Shown in pieces: positions 7,784-18,033 of a stretch of 40,761 nucleotides of DNA. The stretch lies in contig NZ_BMUT01000003.1 of the NCBI RefSeq assembly GCF_014650335.1, positions 1 to 40,761 of the forward strand, given 5' to 3'. The notes under the pieces are model-generated. The model had not been told where the DNA came from, did not search any database, and saw only the letters and a program-made list of their open reading frames with translations. The position numbers and the translations under genes are program-made. The stretch comes from Streptomyces hiroshimensis (lineage in GTDB: Bacteria > Actinomycetota > Actinomycetes > Streptomycetales > Streptomycetaceae). Within the stretch, counting starts at the first letter, position 1. Each line of letters starts with the position of its first letter.

Positions 7784-10356
7784 ACGACGGCCTCGGAACG
7801 GTGCGGTTGACCGCCGATTGGGCGGTGCTGGGCAAGCATCCGGGGCAGGCCATGGGATACGACGTCCTGGACGGCAGTCTGCCGGCGGACCGGGCGAAAG
7901 CGTACCTCTGGGGCGCCACCACCGGTGTCCCCGACAGCCGGACCCCCACCGAGAGCCTCCCGTGGCGGGTGTTCCTCGGCAGCGTGAGCAAGGATCCGGC
8001 CCCGGTCTGCGCGGTCGTGGAGACCACCTGGGACGGCTGCACCGACGGCACCGGCGCCCCCAGCTACGCCTGGCGGCTGCTCCTCCTGGAGTGGTCGCAG
8101 GCCCGCACCGCCGGACTGACCTGGTCCGCGCTCGACCACGTGCTGCCGGACGACCGGCTCCCCGCCACCGGGGCCCGCGTGTCCTTCTCCGCCTCCCGGA
8201 CGCCGGCCGCCGAACTCGCAGCCACAGTCGACGGGTTGTCCTTCGATTGGACTGCCCGCGTCGCCGCCCTGCTGCTCGACAACCGGCAGGTGGCGATCAC
8301 CAATCCGCCCGGTGCAGTGCTCCCGGACACCTCCGGACGCGTCCGCGTCCTCGACGCGATCTGCTCGCTGCTGCCCTACGGATGCCGGGCCTGGCTCAGT
8401 GCCGCGACCTGGACGGGGCAGTCCGAGCACACCCTGCGGCTGGTCTTCGCGGCCGCCGCGCGATCCGGCCAGCTGGAGGTCCGGCCGGGAGCCGGCAGCC
8501 CGCCCGAGCCTCAGGGCGCAGCAGCCCGCAGCTACCTCAGCGAGCTCCTGAGGCTGCGGGCGAGCGGCCGGTCCACCGCTGACCTGGTCGGGCACCTCCT
8601 GGGCGCCGACGACGTCGTTCCGCTCCGCAGCCCCGAGGCGGCCGTCCGTGCCCTGCGCGAGGCCGACCTGCTGGAATCGGTCGTCGAGCAGGTCGGCCAG
8701 GGCCATGGACATCTCCGCGACGTACGACGTGTGCTGGAGCTGCACCCGGTGCACACCCTCGGCGAGAGCCGGCTGGGCGTCCTCGTGCCCTTCCTGGCCC
8801 AGCGCGCACTCGGCACCGGAGGCGATCTGGCCCAGGCTGTGCTGCAGCAGCACTGGAGCCCGTCGGCGCCCCACCTGCTCGCCCGGGACATCGTCCTGAG
8901 CGGCTCGACGCAGCATTCCTTCGAGCGCGCGCGGGGCTACCTGAGGCTGATGAACGCCCTGGAGACGGACCATCCCGGCGCCTTCGACGACCTGTTCACC
9001 GCTCTGGTGGGGGCCACGAACCAGGATCCCTCCTGGACCGGGCCCTTCGTCTACATGGTGGAGAACGAGTTCGGCCGCAGGACGGACGCCGCCGACGCGT
9101 TCCTCATCCGCTCCCGCGAGGCGGGACTCGCCTGGCTGCGCACCCTGCTGAAGAACGAGACCCGCGACCTGGCGCCGCTCCGCCGCCTGGCGGAGCGGGC
9201 GCGGCGCACCGCCGGAAGCGGCGGATCCGGGTGGCTCCGCTTCGCCGGGATCCTCATCGGGATCAACGCTCCCGACCACACCTCTGCGTACGACGCCGAC
9301 GAGTTCCTCCGGGCCGCCGACGACACCTGGAGAATCGCTCTGGACCTCGCCGAGGCCGCGGGCCGGCCGACGGTGACCGGCCTCATGTGGCCCCGCCTCC
9401 GGGAAGTCGCACAGGGGCCTGACGGGAGGCGGCACCTGCTGCCCGCGCTGGACCGTCTCGTCCCGCCCGGCCGTCCGGACACCGCTGCGGACGCCGCCGC
9501 GGACGCCGATCTGCTGCACGCGCTCATAGCGTGCACACCGGACGGGGCAACGGTTCCCTGGGCCATGCCACGGCTGCGGCAGATCACCGACAGGGGAGCA
9601 CAGGACGCCTACGCATCTGCCCTGATCCGCCGGATCGGGTTCGACTCCAACCTCAAGCAGCTCGCGGTGGACACCTTGCTCGGTGACACGCCGGACGCAA
9701 GTTCCTGGCAGGTGCTCCGCCTGCTGATGGAGCACTGGCCCCTCACCGAGTCCCTCGTGTGCGACGGCCTGGAGCAGCGGCTCACCGAGGACCACCACCG
9801 CTGGCTCGACCTGGCGTTCCCCGAGGACCTGGTAGCAGCCCTGGACCGCCGGCAGCGGCTGACCTGGCTGCGCCCGGTCCGGGACTTCCGGAAGGCCGCA
9901 CGCGGCGGCGAGTCGTCCGAGGACCTGGCCCGGATCATCGCCGGGGCCTCTCCCTATCACCGTTTCTCCCCGCAGTTGCTGGACGAGATCACCGCACACC
10001 TGACCGACAGGGGGCCGAGGGACGGCTACCTCCTGAGAGTCGCGCTGGATGCCACGGCACCCGGCATGGGCCAGAACCTGTACGCGGCGATGGCCCGGGA
10101 GGAGCGGGGCAGGGCGTTCTGCGAGCGGCTGGCCGCGTTCCTCCGCGACGAGATGGCCGCCTACGAGCACACGGCGGCAGCTCTGGAAGCCACACTCCGA
10201 TCCGCTGGGCAGGTGCCGGCCGCTGCCCCGCCACCGCCGTGGGACACCTCGCCGCCCCGGGCAGCCCTGCCACCGGTCGATCAGCCGCAGCACGCACAGA
10301 AGAGAGGCCGGCGTTGGCACATCGCGCACCCCCTCAGGTTCCGAGACCCACGATGA
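7780..10356 (+). CDS. GTPase-associated protein 1 (GAP1-like), large helical partner of the GTPase
   Basis: The product has 858 residues and starts at a GTG that overlaps the GTPase stop (GTGA). The N-terminal ~160 residues (LTADWAVLGKHPGQAMGYDVL...WRVFLGSV) resemble the GAP1 N-terminal domain. A middle part near 165-260 includes WTARVAALLLDNRQVAI and ICSLLPYGCRAWLSAATW. The long C-terminal part is helical and rich in Leu, Arg and Ala, with HEAT-like character. The tail (about 800-858) is Pro-rich and then strongly basic. No catalytic motif is visible. The family is known only from its linkage to such GTPases, and the likely role is a scaffold or regulator of the GTPase. The assignment rests on gene order and the N-terminal pattern. 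A profile search against GAP1-N2, GAP1-M and GAP1-C would settle it. Confidence 0.8.
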   Translation: MNDGLGTVRLTADWAVLGKHPGQAMGYDVLDGSLPADRAKAYLWGATTGVPDSRTPTESLPWRVFLGSVSKDPAPVCAVVETTWDGCTDGTGAPSYAWRLLLLEWSQARTAGLTWSALDHVLPDDRLPATGARVSFSASRTPAAELAATVDGLSFDWTARVAALLLDNRQVAITNPPGAVLPDTSGRVRVLDAICSLLPYGCRAWLSAATWTGQSEHTLRLVFAAAARSGQLEVRPGAGSPPEPQGAAARSYLSELLRLRASGRSTADLVGHLLGADDVVPLRSPEAAVRALREADLLESVVEQVGQGHGHLRDVRRVLELHPVHTLGESRLGVLVPFLAQRALGTGGDLAQAVLQQHWSPSAPHLLARDIVLSGSTQHSFERARGYLRLMNALETDHPGAFDDLFTALVGATNQDPSWTGPFVYMVENEFGRRTDAADAFLIRSREAGLAWLRTLLKNETRDLAPLRRLAERARRTAGSGGSGWLRFAGILIGINAPDHTSAYDADEFLRAADDTWRIALDLAEAAGRPTVTGLMWPRLREVAQGPDGRRHLLPALDRLVPPGRPDTAADAAADADLLHALIACTPDGATVPWAMPRLRQITDRGAQDAYASALIRRIGFDSNLKQLAVDTLLGDTPDASSWQVLRLLMEHWPLTESLVCDGLEQRLTEDHHRWLDLAFPEDLVAALDRRQRLTWLRPVRDFRKAARGGESSEDLARIIAGASPYHRFSPQLLDEITAHLTDRGPRDGYLLRVALDATAPGMGQNLYAAMAREERGRAFCERLAAFLRDEMAAYEHTAAALEATLRSAGQVPAAAPPPPWDTSPPRAALPPVDQPQHAQKRGRRWHIAHPLRFRDPR

Positions 10357-11693
10357 CGACGTCCACCGCGATCGCCGTCGACGTCGGCGCCCGCTTCACC
10401 CGCATCGCCCATGGCGCCGCGGACGGCACGCCGGTGCTGGCCGAACTGCCCGGCCTGCTCTCCGAGGAGGGCCTGCCCACCCCGGAGAGTCCCGGTCCCG
10501 ATGGCCACAACGGTCCCGCCCTGCGGGCCGCATACGCCGCATACCTCGAGCACTACGGCACGCCGGAGCAGGTGGTCCTGGTCGTCCCGCAGCAGGACCG
10601 GGCCGGCCACACCCGCCGGGCGACGGACGTGCTGACCGCTCTCCACGGCTCCGGTCCGGCACCACGGCTGCGGACTCTGGGCACACCGCACGCGGTCATG
10701 GCTCTGCTGCGGCACGCGGGCACGGCGACCGCGCCCCGCTACGCCGTGTGCGATCTCGGCGCCACCGCGGCGGAGGTGTCGGTGTGCGCCCTGACCCCCG
10801 GTTCGGTGGCCGTGACCGGCTCCGCCCGGCACGCGCCCTCCGGCGGATACGGCGCCGGATTCGACGCCGCGCTGCTGGCCGGCGCCGGACTGCCGGACGA
10901 TGCGGCGGGACGGCGGGAGCTCGCCTGGGCCAGGGCGCGGGAGGGTGTCGCCCAGCGCATCGACACGGCCCTGGAGCGGACCGCGCGCCGCCCCGGACGG
11001 TACGAGAGCACCGTGGTCCACCAGGTGGCCGGGCGGGAGATCACCGTCGGCGTGGTGCGCCGGGCGCTCGGCCGGCTCACGGACGGGCTCGGCCGGACGC
11101 TGGACGAGGTGCGGCTCGGCCGGCCGGCCCCGCCGGTGATCGCGGTGGGCGGTGCGGCGCGGTTCGGCCCGCTGGTGCAGTACCTCACGGGTCTTCAGGG
11201 CGCACCGGTCGCGCTGCCCGGCGGTACGGACCCCGCGCTGGCGGTCGTGTTCGGCGCCGCGCTGGTCGCCGCCGGGCGAGTGGACCCCGCCGACCGCTAT
11301 CCGTACGCCGTGAGCGTGGGCACCCACCGGACCGTGGCGGGCGAACTCCGTGCGGAAGACCTGCTGATCAGCCCCGCGGGGGTGCTGGAGCCGGGCGGTG
11401 GGACCGTCTTCGCCGAAGCCGGTGGACAACGCGTCCGCATCCGGACCGGTTCCGGCGGCCGGTCCACCGCACGACCGGTCCGGATACGGGTGCACGACGC
11501 CGACGGAGGCTCCGGAACCCCGGTGGGCGTCGTATCGATCCCCCCGGGCAGCGAAGGGGAGCGCTACCACGTGGGCGTGCGCATCGCCGTCGACGGGACG
11601 GCTCGTCTCGTACTGCAGCCGCTGGGGTCCGGAACGCCCGGCGAATACCCGCTCGGTGTCCTGCCCGCCGACCTTGAGGGGGCCCACTCGTGA
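10353..11693 (+). CDS. Hsp70/actin-fold ATPase without a normal substrate-binding domain
   Basis: The product has 446 residues. The three nucleotide-binding motifs of the Hsp70/actin fold are recognisable: phosphate 1 (AVDVGARFTRIA, Asp10), phosphate 2 (CDLGATAAEVSV, Asp134-Leu-Gly) and the adenosine motif (VIAVGGAARFGPLV, Gly266-Gly267). The ATPase domain, about 320 residues, is shorter than DnaK (about 385). The last ~110 residues form a small beta-rich domain instead of the usual substrate-binding domain and lid. It is likely a nucleotide-dependent chaperone or sensor switch dedicated to this system rather than housekeeping DnaK. The ATG overlaps the GAP1 stop (ATGA) and the gene overlaps the vWA start by 4 bases. 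Confidence 0.85.
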   Translation: MTTSTAIAVDVGARFTRIAHGAADGTPVLAELPGLLSEEGLPTPESPGPDGHNGPALRAAYAAYLEHYGTPEQVVLVVPQQDRAGHTRRATDVLTALHGSGPAPRLRTLGTPHAVMALLRHAGTATAPRYAVCDLGATAAEVSVCALTPGSVAVTGSARHAPSGGYGAGFDAALLAGAGLPDDAAGRRELAWARAREGVAQRIDTALERTARRPGRYESTVVHQVAGREITVGVVRRALGRLTDGLGRTLDEVRLGRPAPPVIAVGGAARFGPLVQYLTGLQGAPVALPGGTDPALAVVFGAALVAAGRVDPADRYPYAVSVGTHRTVAGELRAEDLLISPAGVLEPGGGTVFAEAGGQRVRIRTGSGGRSTARPVRIRVHDADGGSGTPVGVVSIPPGSEGERYHVGVRIAVDGTARLVLQPLGSGTPGEYPLGVLPADLEGAHS

Positions 11694-13315
11694 TCCAGTC
11701 CGCCGGGGGGCAGTGCACTGCTCCCCCACGCCCCAGGCCTGCCGCAGGGCGCATCCGGCGCTTCGCCGCACGAAGCCGGGCCGTCGTCGCAACCGTCGTC
11801 GCGGCCGTGGCACTGCTGGCCGCCTGGTCGCTCACCGGCTCCGCGGCGTCCGCCGACTCGGGCCCATCGCGCGACGACGTCTACCGGGCTCTCGGCCTCG
11901 GCGAGCAGCCTGCCGACTACGTCGTCCTCGTGGACACCTCGGGGTCGATGGCCAACGGCGGCCGCTACGACACCGTCCGCTCCACGCTGCGCCCGTTCCT
12001 GGACAGCCTGTCGTCCCGGGACCACGTCGCGCTCATGACCTTCGACTCCCATCCCGAGCCGCGCTACATCGGGTCGGCCGGCAACACCGATGCGATCGTG
12101 TCCCGGCTGCCCTCGTCCCCCAACCCCGAAGGGGACACCGACATCGGGGCGGCTCTGGACAGTGCGCTGAGGGAGCTCGAGCGGCCCGGCGCCGCCGAGA
12201 TCGCCTCCGTGGTGCTGCTGACCGACGGCGAGCACCGTCCGCCCGCCGGCTCCCGCTACCCCGGGCCGGCCGGCGCCGCCTGGGACGGCCTCAAGAAGCG
12301 GGCCGAGGCCGTCGGCAAGCGGGCCGGGCTGGCCGGATACGCACTGCCGCTGGGCAGCGGGGCCACGGGCGCCAGGCTGCTCAAGGGCGTCGTCGCCGAC
12401 ACCACCGTGCTGCGGCCGGGCAGCATCGAGGACCTGGGCTCCTACTTGCGGCGGGCGGGCGACGCCACCCGGGCCCGTAAGGCACGCCTTCTCCTCGCCG
12501 GCGACATCGGCAAAGGGATCACCGCCTCCTGGACGGACAGCGGCCGGCGCGACGTCACGGACGGCTCCGGGACCGCTTTCGTCACCTTCCGGTCGACGAC
12601 CCGGCACGTGCCGCTGAGCGTCAGCGATCTGAGCGCCTCCGTCGGCGGCGCCTCCCTCCGGGTCGGCGGACTGCCGTCGCAGCTCACCCTGGGCCCGGGC
12701 GAGTCCAGGTCGTACGAGGTGCGGTTGCACGGCACGCTGCCGGCGGGCCCGCTGCCGTACCGCCGCATCGAGGACACCGACGGCGAGCTGCGGCTGTCCG
12801 GCCGGGTGACGTCGGACTGGGAGCAGCCGCTCGCCCCGGACGTACGGCTGGAGGTGCCCGGCCGGGTGCGCGTCACCGGGGCGGCGCTGCCACTGCAGGC
12901 CACGGTCGGCTCCGCGGTCTTCCTGCCCGCGGTGCTCGCGGGCCTCGCAGCCGCCCTGCTCGCAGCCTGGCTGTGGTGGCGGCGCACCCACCGCCCCAGG
13001 CTCCTCGGCGATCTGCTGCTCGTCCCTGCGTTCGGCGGGGAACTGCCGGACCGCATCGCCCTCTCCGGGCGCAGGAGGGTCGTGCTGCGTCCGCTGGCGG
13101 GCGGGCGCGGCACGGTCCACGGCCGGCGCCGGAGGACGGACGACGGGCCGCGGGTGGAACTGCTGATCCGCTACACGCCGGACGGCTCCGCGGACCGGGA
13201 GAGCCGGGCGACGTGCAGGCCCGGCCGCCAGGTCGTCGTCAACGGGGTGTCGTTCACTTATCTCCTCGGGCAATGGGCCGACGGCCTGCCCTCCTTCACC
13301 GGGCGGCCGCGATGA
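11690..13315 (+). CDS. Membrane-anchored von Willebrand factor A protein
   Basis: The product has 541 residues. A basic N-terminus is followed by a hydrophobic segment (about 30-50) ending in SAASAD, either a signal peptide or an anchor. The vWA domain (about 75-260) has a complete metal site: DTSGSM from Asp82, Thr in GDTDIGAAL, and Asp in LLTDGEH. A beta-sandwich-like region follows (about 260-400), then a second membrane segment near 405-425 (LPAVLAGLAAALLAAWLWW) and a basic C-terminal domain of about 110 residues. The predicted topology puts the vWA domain outside the membrane and the tail in the cytoplasm. vWA domains of this kind bind protein partners through Mg2+. The start is GTG 11690, overlapping the previous stop (GTGA). 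Confidence 0.88.
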   Translation: MIQSAGGQCTAPPRPRPAAGRIRRFAARSRAVVATVVAAVALLAAWSLTGSAASADSGPSRDDVYRALGLGEQPADYVVLVDTSGSMANGGRYDTVRSTLRPFLDSLSSRDHVALMTFDSHPEPRYIGSAGNTDAIVSRLPSSPNPEGDTDIGAALDSALRELERPGAAEIASVVLLTDGEHRPPAGSRYPGPAGAAWDGLKKRAEAVGKRAGLAGYALPLGSGATGARLLKGVVADTTVLRPGSIEDLGSYLRRAGDATRARKARLLLAGDIGKGITASWTDSGRRDVTDGSGTAFVTFRSTTRHVPLSVSDLSASVGGASLRVGGLPSQLTLGPGESRSYEVRLHGTLPAGPLPYRRIEDTDGELRLSGRVTSDWEQPLAPDVRLEVPGRVRVTGAALPLQATVGSAVFLPAVLAGLAAALLAAWLWWRRTHRPRLLGDLLLVPAFGGELPDRIALSGRRRVVLRPLAGGRGTVHGRRRRTDDGPRVELLIRYTPDGSADRESRATCRPGRQVVVNGVSFTYLLGQWADGLPSFTGRPR

Positions 13316-13971
13316 ACGCCCGCCCCGCCGTGCTCAACGTCGCCGCCACGTACGTCGGCACCGAGGCCCTGGGGCCGGGGGTGCGGTCGGCGCTGTGGGT
13401 CCAGGGGTGTCCCTTCCGCTGCGCCGGCTGTATCGCCCCCGGCTGGATACCCGATCGCGCGGCACGGCGGGCCGGGCCCGGGGAACTGGCGGCGGAACTG
13501 CTCGCCGACCCCCGGGTGAGCGGTCTGACCCTCTCGGGCGGGGAGCCGATGCAGCAGGCGGCCGGACTGGCCGAGACGGTCCGGCTGGCGCGGGAGATCC
13601 GGGACGTCTCCGTCATCTGCTTCACCGGATACCGCCTGGAGAGACTGCGCGCCGAGCCGCCCTCCCCCGGCGTGCCGGACCTGCTCGCCGCCGTCGACGT
13701 CCTGATCGACGGCCGCTACGTGGCGGCGCTCAACGACGGGCGCGGGCTGCGCGGCAGCTCCAACCAGGTGATCCACCATCTCACTCCGCGGCTGGCGGAC
13801 TGCGGATACGACTTCGGCCACGGAGCCCGCATCGCGGAACTCGCCGTGCGCGGCCCGGAGACCCTGCTCGTCGGCGTACCGCCGAGGGGTCTGCCGGCCG
13901 CCTTCGACACCGCGGTCGACGCCGTCCGCGCCCGCATGTTCCCGGGAAGGAAGCAGCACCATGAGCGGTAG
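13312..13971 (+). CDS. Radical SAM 4Fe-4S protein, NrdG-like activase
   Basis: The product has 219 residues. The cluster motif GCPFRCAGC supplies Cys33, Cys37 and Cys40 (CxxxCxxC), and a glycine-rich SAM-binding strand LTLSGGEPM follows near residue 78. Both are diagnostic of radical SAM activases such as NrdG and pyruvate formate-lyase activase, and the length fits this short class. Such enzymes cleave SAM to a 5'-deoxyadenosyl radical and place a glycyl radical on a partner or modify a substrate. No glycyl-radical enzyme (NrdD or PFL-like) lies in the window, so the target is unknown and may be another operon product. The ATG overlaps the vWA stop by 4 bases, and the last 11 bases overlap the coiled-coil gene. 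Confidence 0.9.
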   Translation: MNARPAVLNVAATYVGTEALGPGVRSALWVQGCPFRCAGCIAPGWIPDRAARRAGPGELAAELLADPRVSGLTLSGGEPMQQAAGLAETVRLAREIRDVSVICFTGYRLERLRAEPPSPGVPDLLAAVDVLIDGRYVAALNDGRGLRGSSNQVIHHLTPRLADCGYDFGHGARIAELAVRGPETLLVGVPPRGLPAAFDTAVDAVRARMFPGRKQHHER

Positions 13972-15391
13972 GAAGCGCATCCAGGTCGACGAGTCGGAGT
14001 GGTACCGCGTCCAGCGGAAGGCGCAGCAGCTCAAGGACGTGCAGCGCAACCTCCCCCGGCTGATCGACGAGGTGCGGGCGCAGACGCGCGCGGACGTCGA
14101 CCGCGCCTTCACCACCGTACGGGAGCGGCAGCAGCGCCACGAGGAGGCGGTCCGCGGGCTGAGCGACCGGACCCGGCAGCTGGAGGCCGACACCACGCGC
14201 AGGCTCCGCGAGCAGGCCGCTCAGCTGCACCGCACGCTGCACGAGACCGCGGGCCGGATCCAGGAGGAGACCCGGCGCCGGCTGGCCGAGCAGCAGGCGG
14301 AGACACGGAAGGCCATCGCCGCGGAGCGGGCCGAACGCCGCGCGGGAATGGCCCGGCTGTCCCGGGAGATCGACGCGATGAAGGAGGACCGGGCGCGGGC
14401 CGGGGAGAGCGTACGGACCTGGCTGGCGGACGCCCGCACCATGGCGGGGCTGATCGCCGCGACGCTGCCGCACGAGCGGTACGCCCCCGGGGAACTGGCC
14501 CGGCTCACCGGGCGGCTCTCCACCGCGGAGCAGAACGCCGCGGAGGGCAGGTTCGACGCCGCCCTCGCGGTGGCGCAGGAGACGTACCACTCGCTGAGCG
14601 AGCTGCGGGTGGACACCGAGCAGCGGGAACTGGAGCGCTGCTCGGCCCAGCAGGAGGCGGTCGAGGCCCTGGTGCGCGTCGAGGCCCTGGTCGAGGGCAA
14701 CGAGCAGCGGCCGGTCATCGGGCCGGACGGCGAGGCCCTGGCCGGATACGCGCTCGACGTCGTGTACTGGTCGGAGGGTGAGCTCGAGGCGCTGCGCCGG
14801 GAGGCCGCGGCGGCGCTCGCCCGGGCTCGCGACGACGAAGCGGGCACCGCCGAACTGCGCGACCTGCGCGACCAGGAGGCGCCCCGGCTCGAGGCGGACC
14901 TGGGCAGCACGGTGGAGCGGGCCGGCATGCGCCACCTCGCCTCGCAGATACGGGTGAACCTGGCCGACGCGGTGGCCCATTCGCTCGGCGAATACGCCTA
15001 CTACGACCTCGTCGACGGCGAGTACGAGAACGCCGACCCCCGGGGCAGGTACTACGCCAAGCTCCGCAACGAGGCCAACGGCAACGAGATCGTGGTGGAC
15101 ATCGCGCAGGCCGACCGGGACTCGGAGCGGTGCGTGGTGCGGGTGATGTCCTACGACCACGACACCACGGCCGAGGCCGAGCTCCACGACCGGGCCGAAG
15201 CCGTTCAGCAGGCGCTGGCGGCGGACGGTCTCCGCGACGGCCTGCGCCCGTCGGCACCGGTGAGCGAACCCGGCACCCCGGATCCCGGCTTGCTGGACGT
15301 CGCGCGCCACCACAAGCCGTTCCCCGCCGCCCCGGCCACGCCCCGGCCACGGCCCCGGGAACAGCCGCAGCCGGGGACGGTCGCGGAATGA
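13961..15391 (+). CDS. Coiled-coil protein of the conflict operon
   Basis: The product has 476 residues. Residues 25-145 form a long, highly charged helical stretch ([30 protein letters not shown]) typical of coiled coil. Helical regions continue to about 320. A compact alpha/beta part near 325-425 includes [40 protein letters not shown] and [19 protein letters not shown], which may be a conserved C-terminal domain. The tail is Pro-rich and probably disordered. No enzyme motif is visible. It may be a scaffold or a substrate of the radical SAM or AAA+ protein; this is inference from order only. It overlaps both neighbours (11 bases upstream, 4 downstream). Confidence 0.85.
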   Translation: MSGRKRIQVDESEWYRVQRKAQQLKDVQRNLPRLIDEVRAQTRADVDRAFTTVRERQQRHEEAVRGLSDRTRQLEADTTRRLREQAAQLHRTLHETAGRIQEETRRRLAEQQAETRKAIAAERAERRAGMARLSREIDAMKEDRARAGESVRTWLADARTMAGLIAATLPHERYAPGELARLTGRLSTAEQNAAEGRFDAALAVAQETYHSLSELRVDTEQRELERCSAQQEAVEALVRVEALVEGNEQRPVIGPDGEALAGYALDVVYWSEGELEALRREAAAALARARDDEAGTAELRDLRDQEAPRLEADLGSTVERAGMRHLASQIRVNLADAVAHSLGEYAYYDLVDGEYENADPRGRYYAKLRNEANGNEIVVDIAQADRDSERCVVRVMSYDHDTTAEAELHDRAEAVQQALAADGLRDGLRPSAPVSEPGTPDPGLLDVARHHKPFPAAPATPRPRPREQPQPGTVAE

Positions 15392-18033
15392 CGGAAGCGG
15401 CAGCGAGAACGTCCTCCGCGCCCTTTCCGACGGCGGAACGGCTCGATCCCGCCGCCTTGCACAGCGGCGAACCGTTCACCATCCTCTACGGCCCGGGGGT
15501 GGGGGACGTCTTCGTGGACAGCGCCTACCGGATATGCCTGCTCGAACAGGTGCTGTGGCGGCTGCTGCGGGCCGACGGCTTCGAGCGCATCGTCTTCAGC
15601 TCCCTGCAGCATCCGGTCTACTTCCGTGACCACGCTTCCCGGGAACTGTGCCGCAGCAGTGCCGCCCGCGCCACGGCCGCGGCGGAGCCCCCGCGCCGGC
15701 GCACCATGCGGCACCCGCAGCTCCGCGGCCCGCTCGACGGGCTGCTGGTGCGGGACTTCGGCTCGCGCGGCCCCGCAGAGCCCCACGGAGACCGGCAGGG
15801 CGGCACCGACGGCGGCACCGGATCCCCGCCCCCTGCACCACCGGCCGGCATCTCGGATCCCTTCGGGGTGATGACCCTCACCGGCTATCTGCGCCGGCCC
15901 GGACACCGCACCGCCGTGGTGTTCCCGCACACCGAGGAGATCCTCCGGCACACCAGGGCCGCACGGCAGCTGGCCGACGCCATGGCGGCCTGGGCCGATC
16001 ACGCCGACGACGGGAACCAGTGGATCCTGGTCTTCCGCAAGCCGACCCTGGACGAAGTCAGGGACTTCGTACGGCTGCGCGGGGACTTCCCGCTCCTGGA
16101 CTCCTTCGTGACCGAGCGCCGTTCCGCGCCGGGACGCAGCGGCACCTTCCGGATCGGCCACCCCCAGGCCGCGGAGCTGGAACGGCTGGTCCATGCGGTC
16201 CGGCTGCGGGAGGGGATGAGGATCGCCGACTGGCGGGAGCTGGATGCGATCGTCAAGGCGATGGCGGCCGACCCCGGTACGGCCCGCTCCTGGCGGGCCA
16301 GGCTCGCACAGGTGGCCCGGACAGGGGAATCGCTCAGCCGCCGGACGGTGCAGCAATGGGTCGGCACGGTGACCGGCGACGACAGCACTCCCCGGGAACG
16401 GCTGGCCTCCATGCCCGGACTGGACATGCTCAAGCACCACGTCGACCAGCTGCGGGCCGAAGTGGAGGCGGACGAGGAACTACGGGCCTCAGGACGGCTC
16501 GGGCTCACCGGCTCCGAACCACCGGCCCTGCACCTCGTGTTCACCGGGAACCCGGGAACCGGGAAGACCACTGCGGCCCGCCTGGTCGGCGAAATCTACC
16601 GGGACCTGGGACTGCTGAGCCGCGGTCACGTCATCGAGGCGAAGATGAGCGACCTCGTGGCGGGATTCACCGGGCAGACGTCCCCGCGGACCGAGGAGAC
16701 CGTCGACCGCGCCCTGGACGGCGTCCTGTTCGTCGACGAGGCCTACGGCCTCAGCGACCAGCGGGACGGGTTCGGCGACGAGGCGATCCAGACGCTGCTG
16801 AAGCGCATGGAGGACGACCGCGGCCGCCTGGTGGTCATCGTGGCCGGATACCCGGGGAAGATGAAGGAGTTCCTGGCGGCCAACCCCGGTCTCGAGAGCC
16901 GGTTTCCCCGGCACAACGTCATCGAGTTCCCCGATTATCCGCCCGGCACCCTGCACACGATCCTGCTGCGGCGCCTCGACGAGCGCGGCCTGCGGCTCGC
17001 CGAAGGTACGGGCGAGCGGCTGCGGGAGATCGTCACGGAGATGCACCGGACGAGGGACGAGAACTTCGCCAACGCCCGGGACATGCGCACCCTCGCCGAC
17101 GCCGTGCGCAAGCAGTGGGTGCACCGCGTCCGGCGTGACGTCGGGGAGCCCGTCACCCCCGAGGACATTCCCGAGCGGTACCGGGCCTATCTGCCCAAGC
17201 CCGCGCCCGACCCGGCGGCCCTGCTGGCCTGCCTCGACGACTACGTCGGGATGGGGCCCGTCAGGGAGGTGCTGGGTGACCTCGCCAACCGGCTGAGGAT
17301 GCGTCAGGCGCTGAACAAGGGCGCGCTCGCCCCGCCCCATCTGCTGTTCACCGGGCCGCCCGGCACCGGCAAGACCACCGTGGCCCGGCTGACCGGCCGG
17401 CTGTTCCGCGAACTCGGCCTGCTGCGCAAGGGACATGTGGTGGAAGTGACCCGCACCGACCTCGTGGCCGGCTACGTGGGGCAGACCGCGCCGCTCGTAC
17501 GCCGGGCGGTCCACGACGCACTGGACGGTGTCCTGTTCATCGACGAGGCCTACAGCCTGGTCCGTGACGCAGGAGGACACGGGGGCTTCGGCGCCGAGGC
17601 CGTCGACGCACTGGTCCGCGAAATGGAGGAGTGGCGCGGCCGCCTGGTCGTGATCGCTGCGGGATATCCGCGGGACATGGACAGGCTGCTGGACTTCAAC
17701 CCGGGGATGCGGTCCCGGTTCACCGCCCGGGTGCCCTTTCCGGAGTACGCGCTGGAGGACCTGGTGGAGATCCTGCGCCGGATGGCCGCCGCGGACGGCT
17801 ACACGCTGGGCGAAGGCGTGCCCGGGCGGGCCGCGCGCTGGCTGCGGCACACCCGGCAGGCCGACCCGGCAGGCTTCGGCAACGCCCGGACGGTGCGCGG
17901 ACTGCTGGGGGCCATGGAGGGCCGGATGGCCGCCCGCTACGCAAGAGGGGCCGCCGGTACGGAGTTCCTGCCCGAGGACGTGCCCGGGGACCTGCCCGGC
18001 CCACCGGTCATCCGGACGTACGAAGGAGCATGA
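15388..18033 (+). CDS. Double AAA+ ATPase, CbxX/CfxQ (SpoVK/EccA-like) family
   Basis: The product has 881 residues. Two complete AAA+ modules are visible. The first has Walker A GNPGTGKT at 387-394, pore-like [10 protein letters not shown] and Walker [12 protein letters not shown]. The second has GPPGTGKT at 656-663, [10 protein letters not shown] and [11 protein letters not shown]. The Gln-Thr pore motif and VDEAY box are typical of the CbxX/CfxQ family. The N-terminal ~290 residues begin with [17 protein letters not shown], which looks like a P-loop NTPase that has lost the Walker A Lys; this is my inference. Such ATPases remodel or unfold protein partners. Translation starts at an ATG overlapping the previous stop (ATGA). 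The 3' end overlaps the convergent coiled-coil gene by 26 bases. Confidence 0.92.
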   Translation: MTEAAARTSSAPFPTAERLDPAALHSGEPFTILYGPGVGDVFVDSAYRICLLEQVLWRLLRADGFERIVFSSLQHPVYFRDHASRELCRSSAARATAAAEPPRRRTMRHPQLRGPLDGLLVRDFGSRGPAEPHGDRQGGTDGGTGSPPPAPPAGISDPFGVMTLTGYLRRPGHRTAVVFPHTEEILRHTRAARQLADAMAAWADHADDGNQWILVFRKPTLDEVRDFVRLRGDFPLLDSFVTERRSAPGRSGTFRIGHPQAAELERLVHAVRLREGMRIADWRELDAIVKAMAADPGTARSWRARLAQVARTGESLSRRTVQQWVGTVTGDDSTPRERLASMPGLDMLKHHVDQLRAEVEADEELRASGRLGLTGSEPPALHLVFTGNPGTGKTTAARLVGEIYRDLGLLSRGHVIEAKMSDLVAGFTGQTSPRTEETVDRALDGVLFVDEAYGLSDQRDGFGDEAIQTLLKRMEDDRGRLVVIVAGYPGKMKEFLAANPGLESRFPRHNVIEFPDYPPGTLHTILLRRLDERGLRLAEGTGERLREIVTEMHRTRDENFANARDMRTLADAVRKQWVHRVRRDVGEPVTPEDIPERYRAYLPKPAPDPAALLACLDDYVGMGPVREVLGDLANRLRMRQALNKGALAPPHLLFTGPPGTGKTTVARLTGRLFRELGLLRKGHVVEVTRTDLVAGYVGQTAPLVRRAVHDALDGVLFIDEAYSLVRDAGGHGGFGAEAVDALVREMEEWRGRLVVIAAGYPRDMDRLLDFNPGMRSRFTARVPFPEYALEDLVEILRRMAAADGYTLGEGVPGRAARWLRHTRQADPAGFGNARTVRGLLGAMEGRMAARYARGAAGTEFLPEDVPGDLPGPPVIRTYEGA

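Noticed and set aside
7645..10329. Long minus-strand frame opposite the GAP1-like gene
   Set aside because: High GC content keeps antisense frames open. The plus strand has the coupled overlaps and the coding bias.
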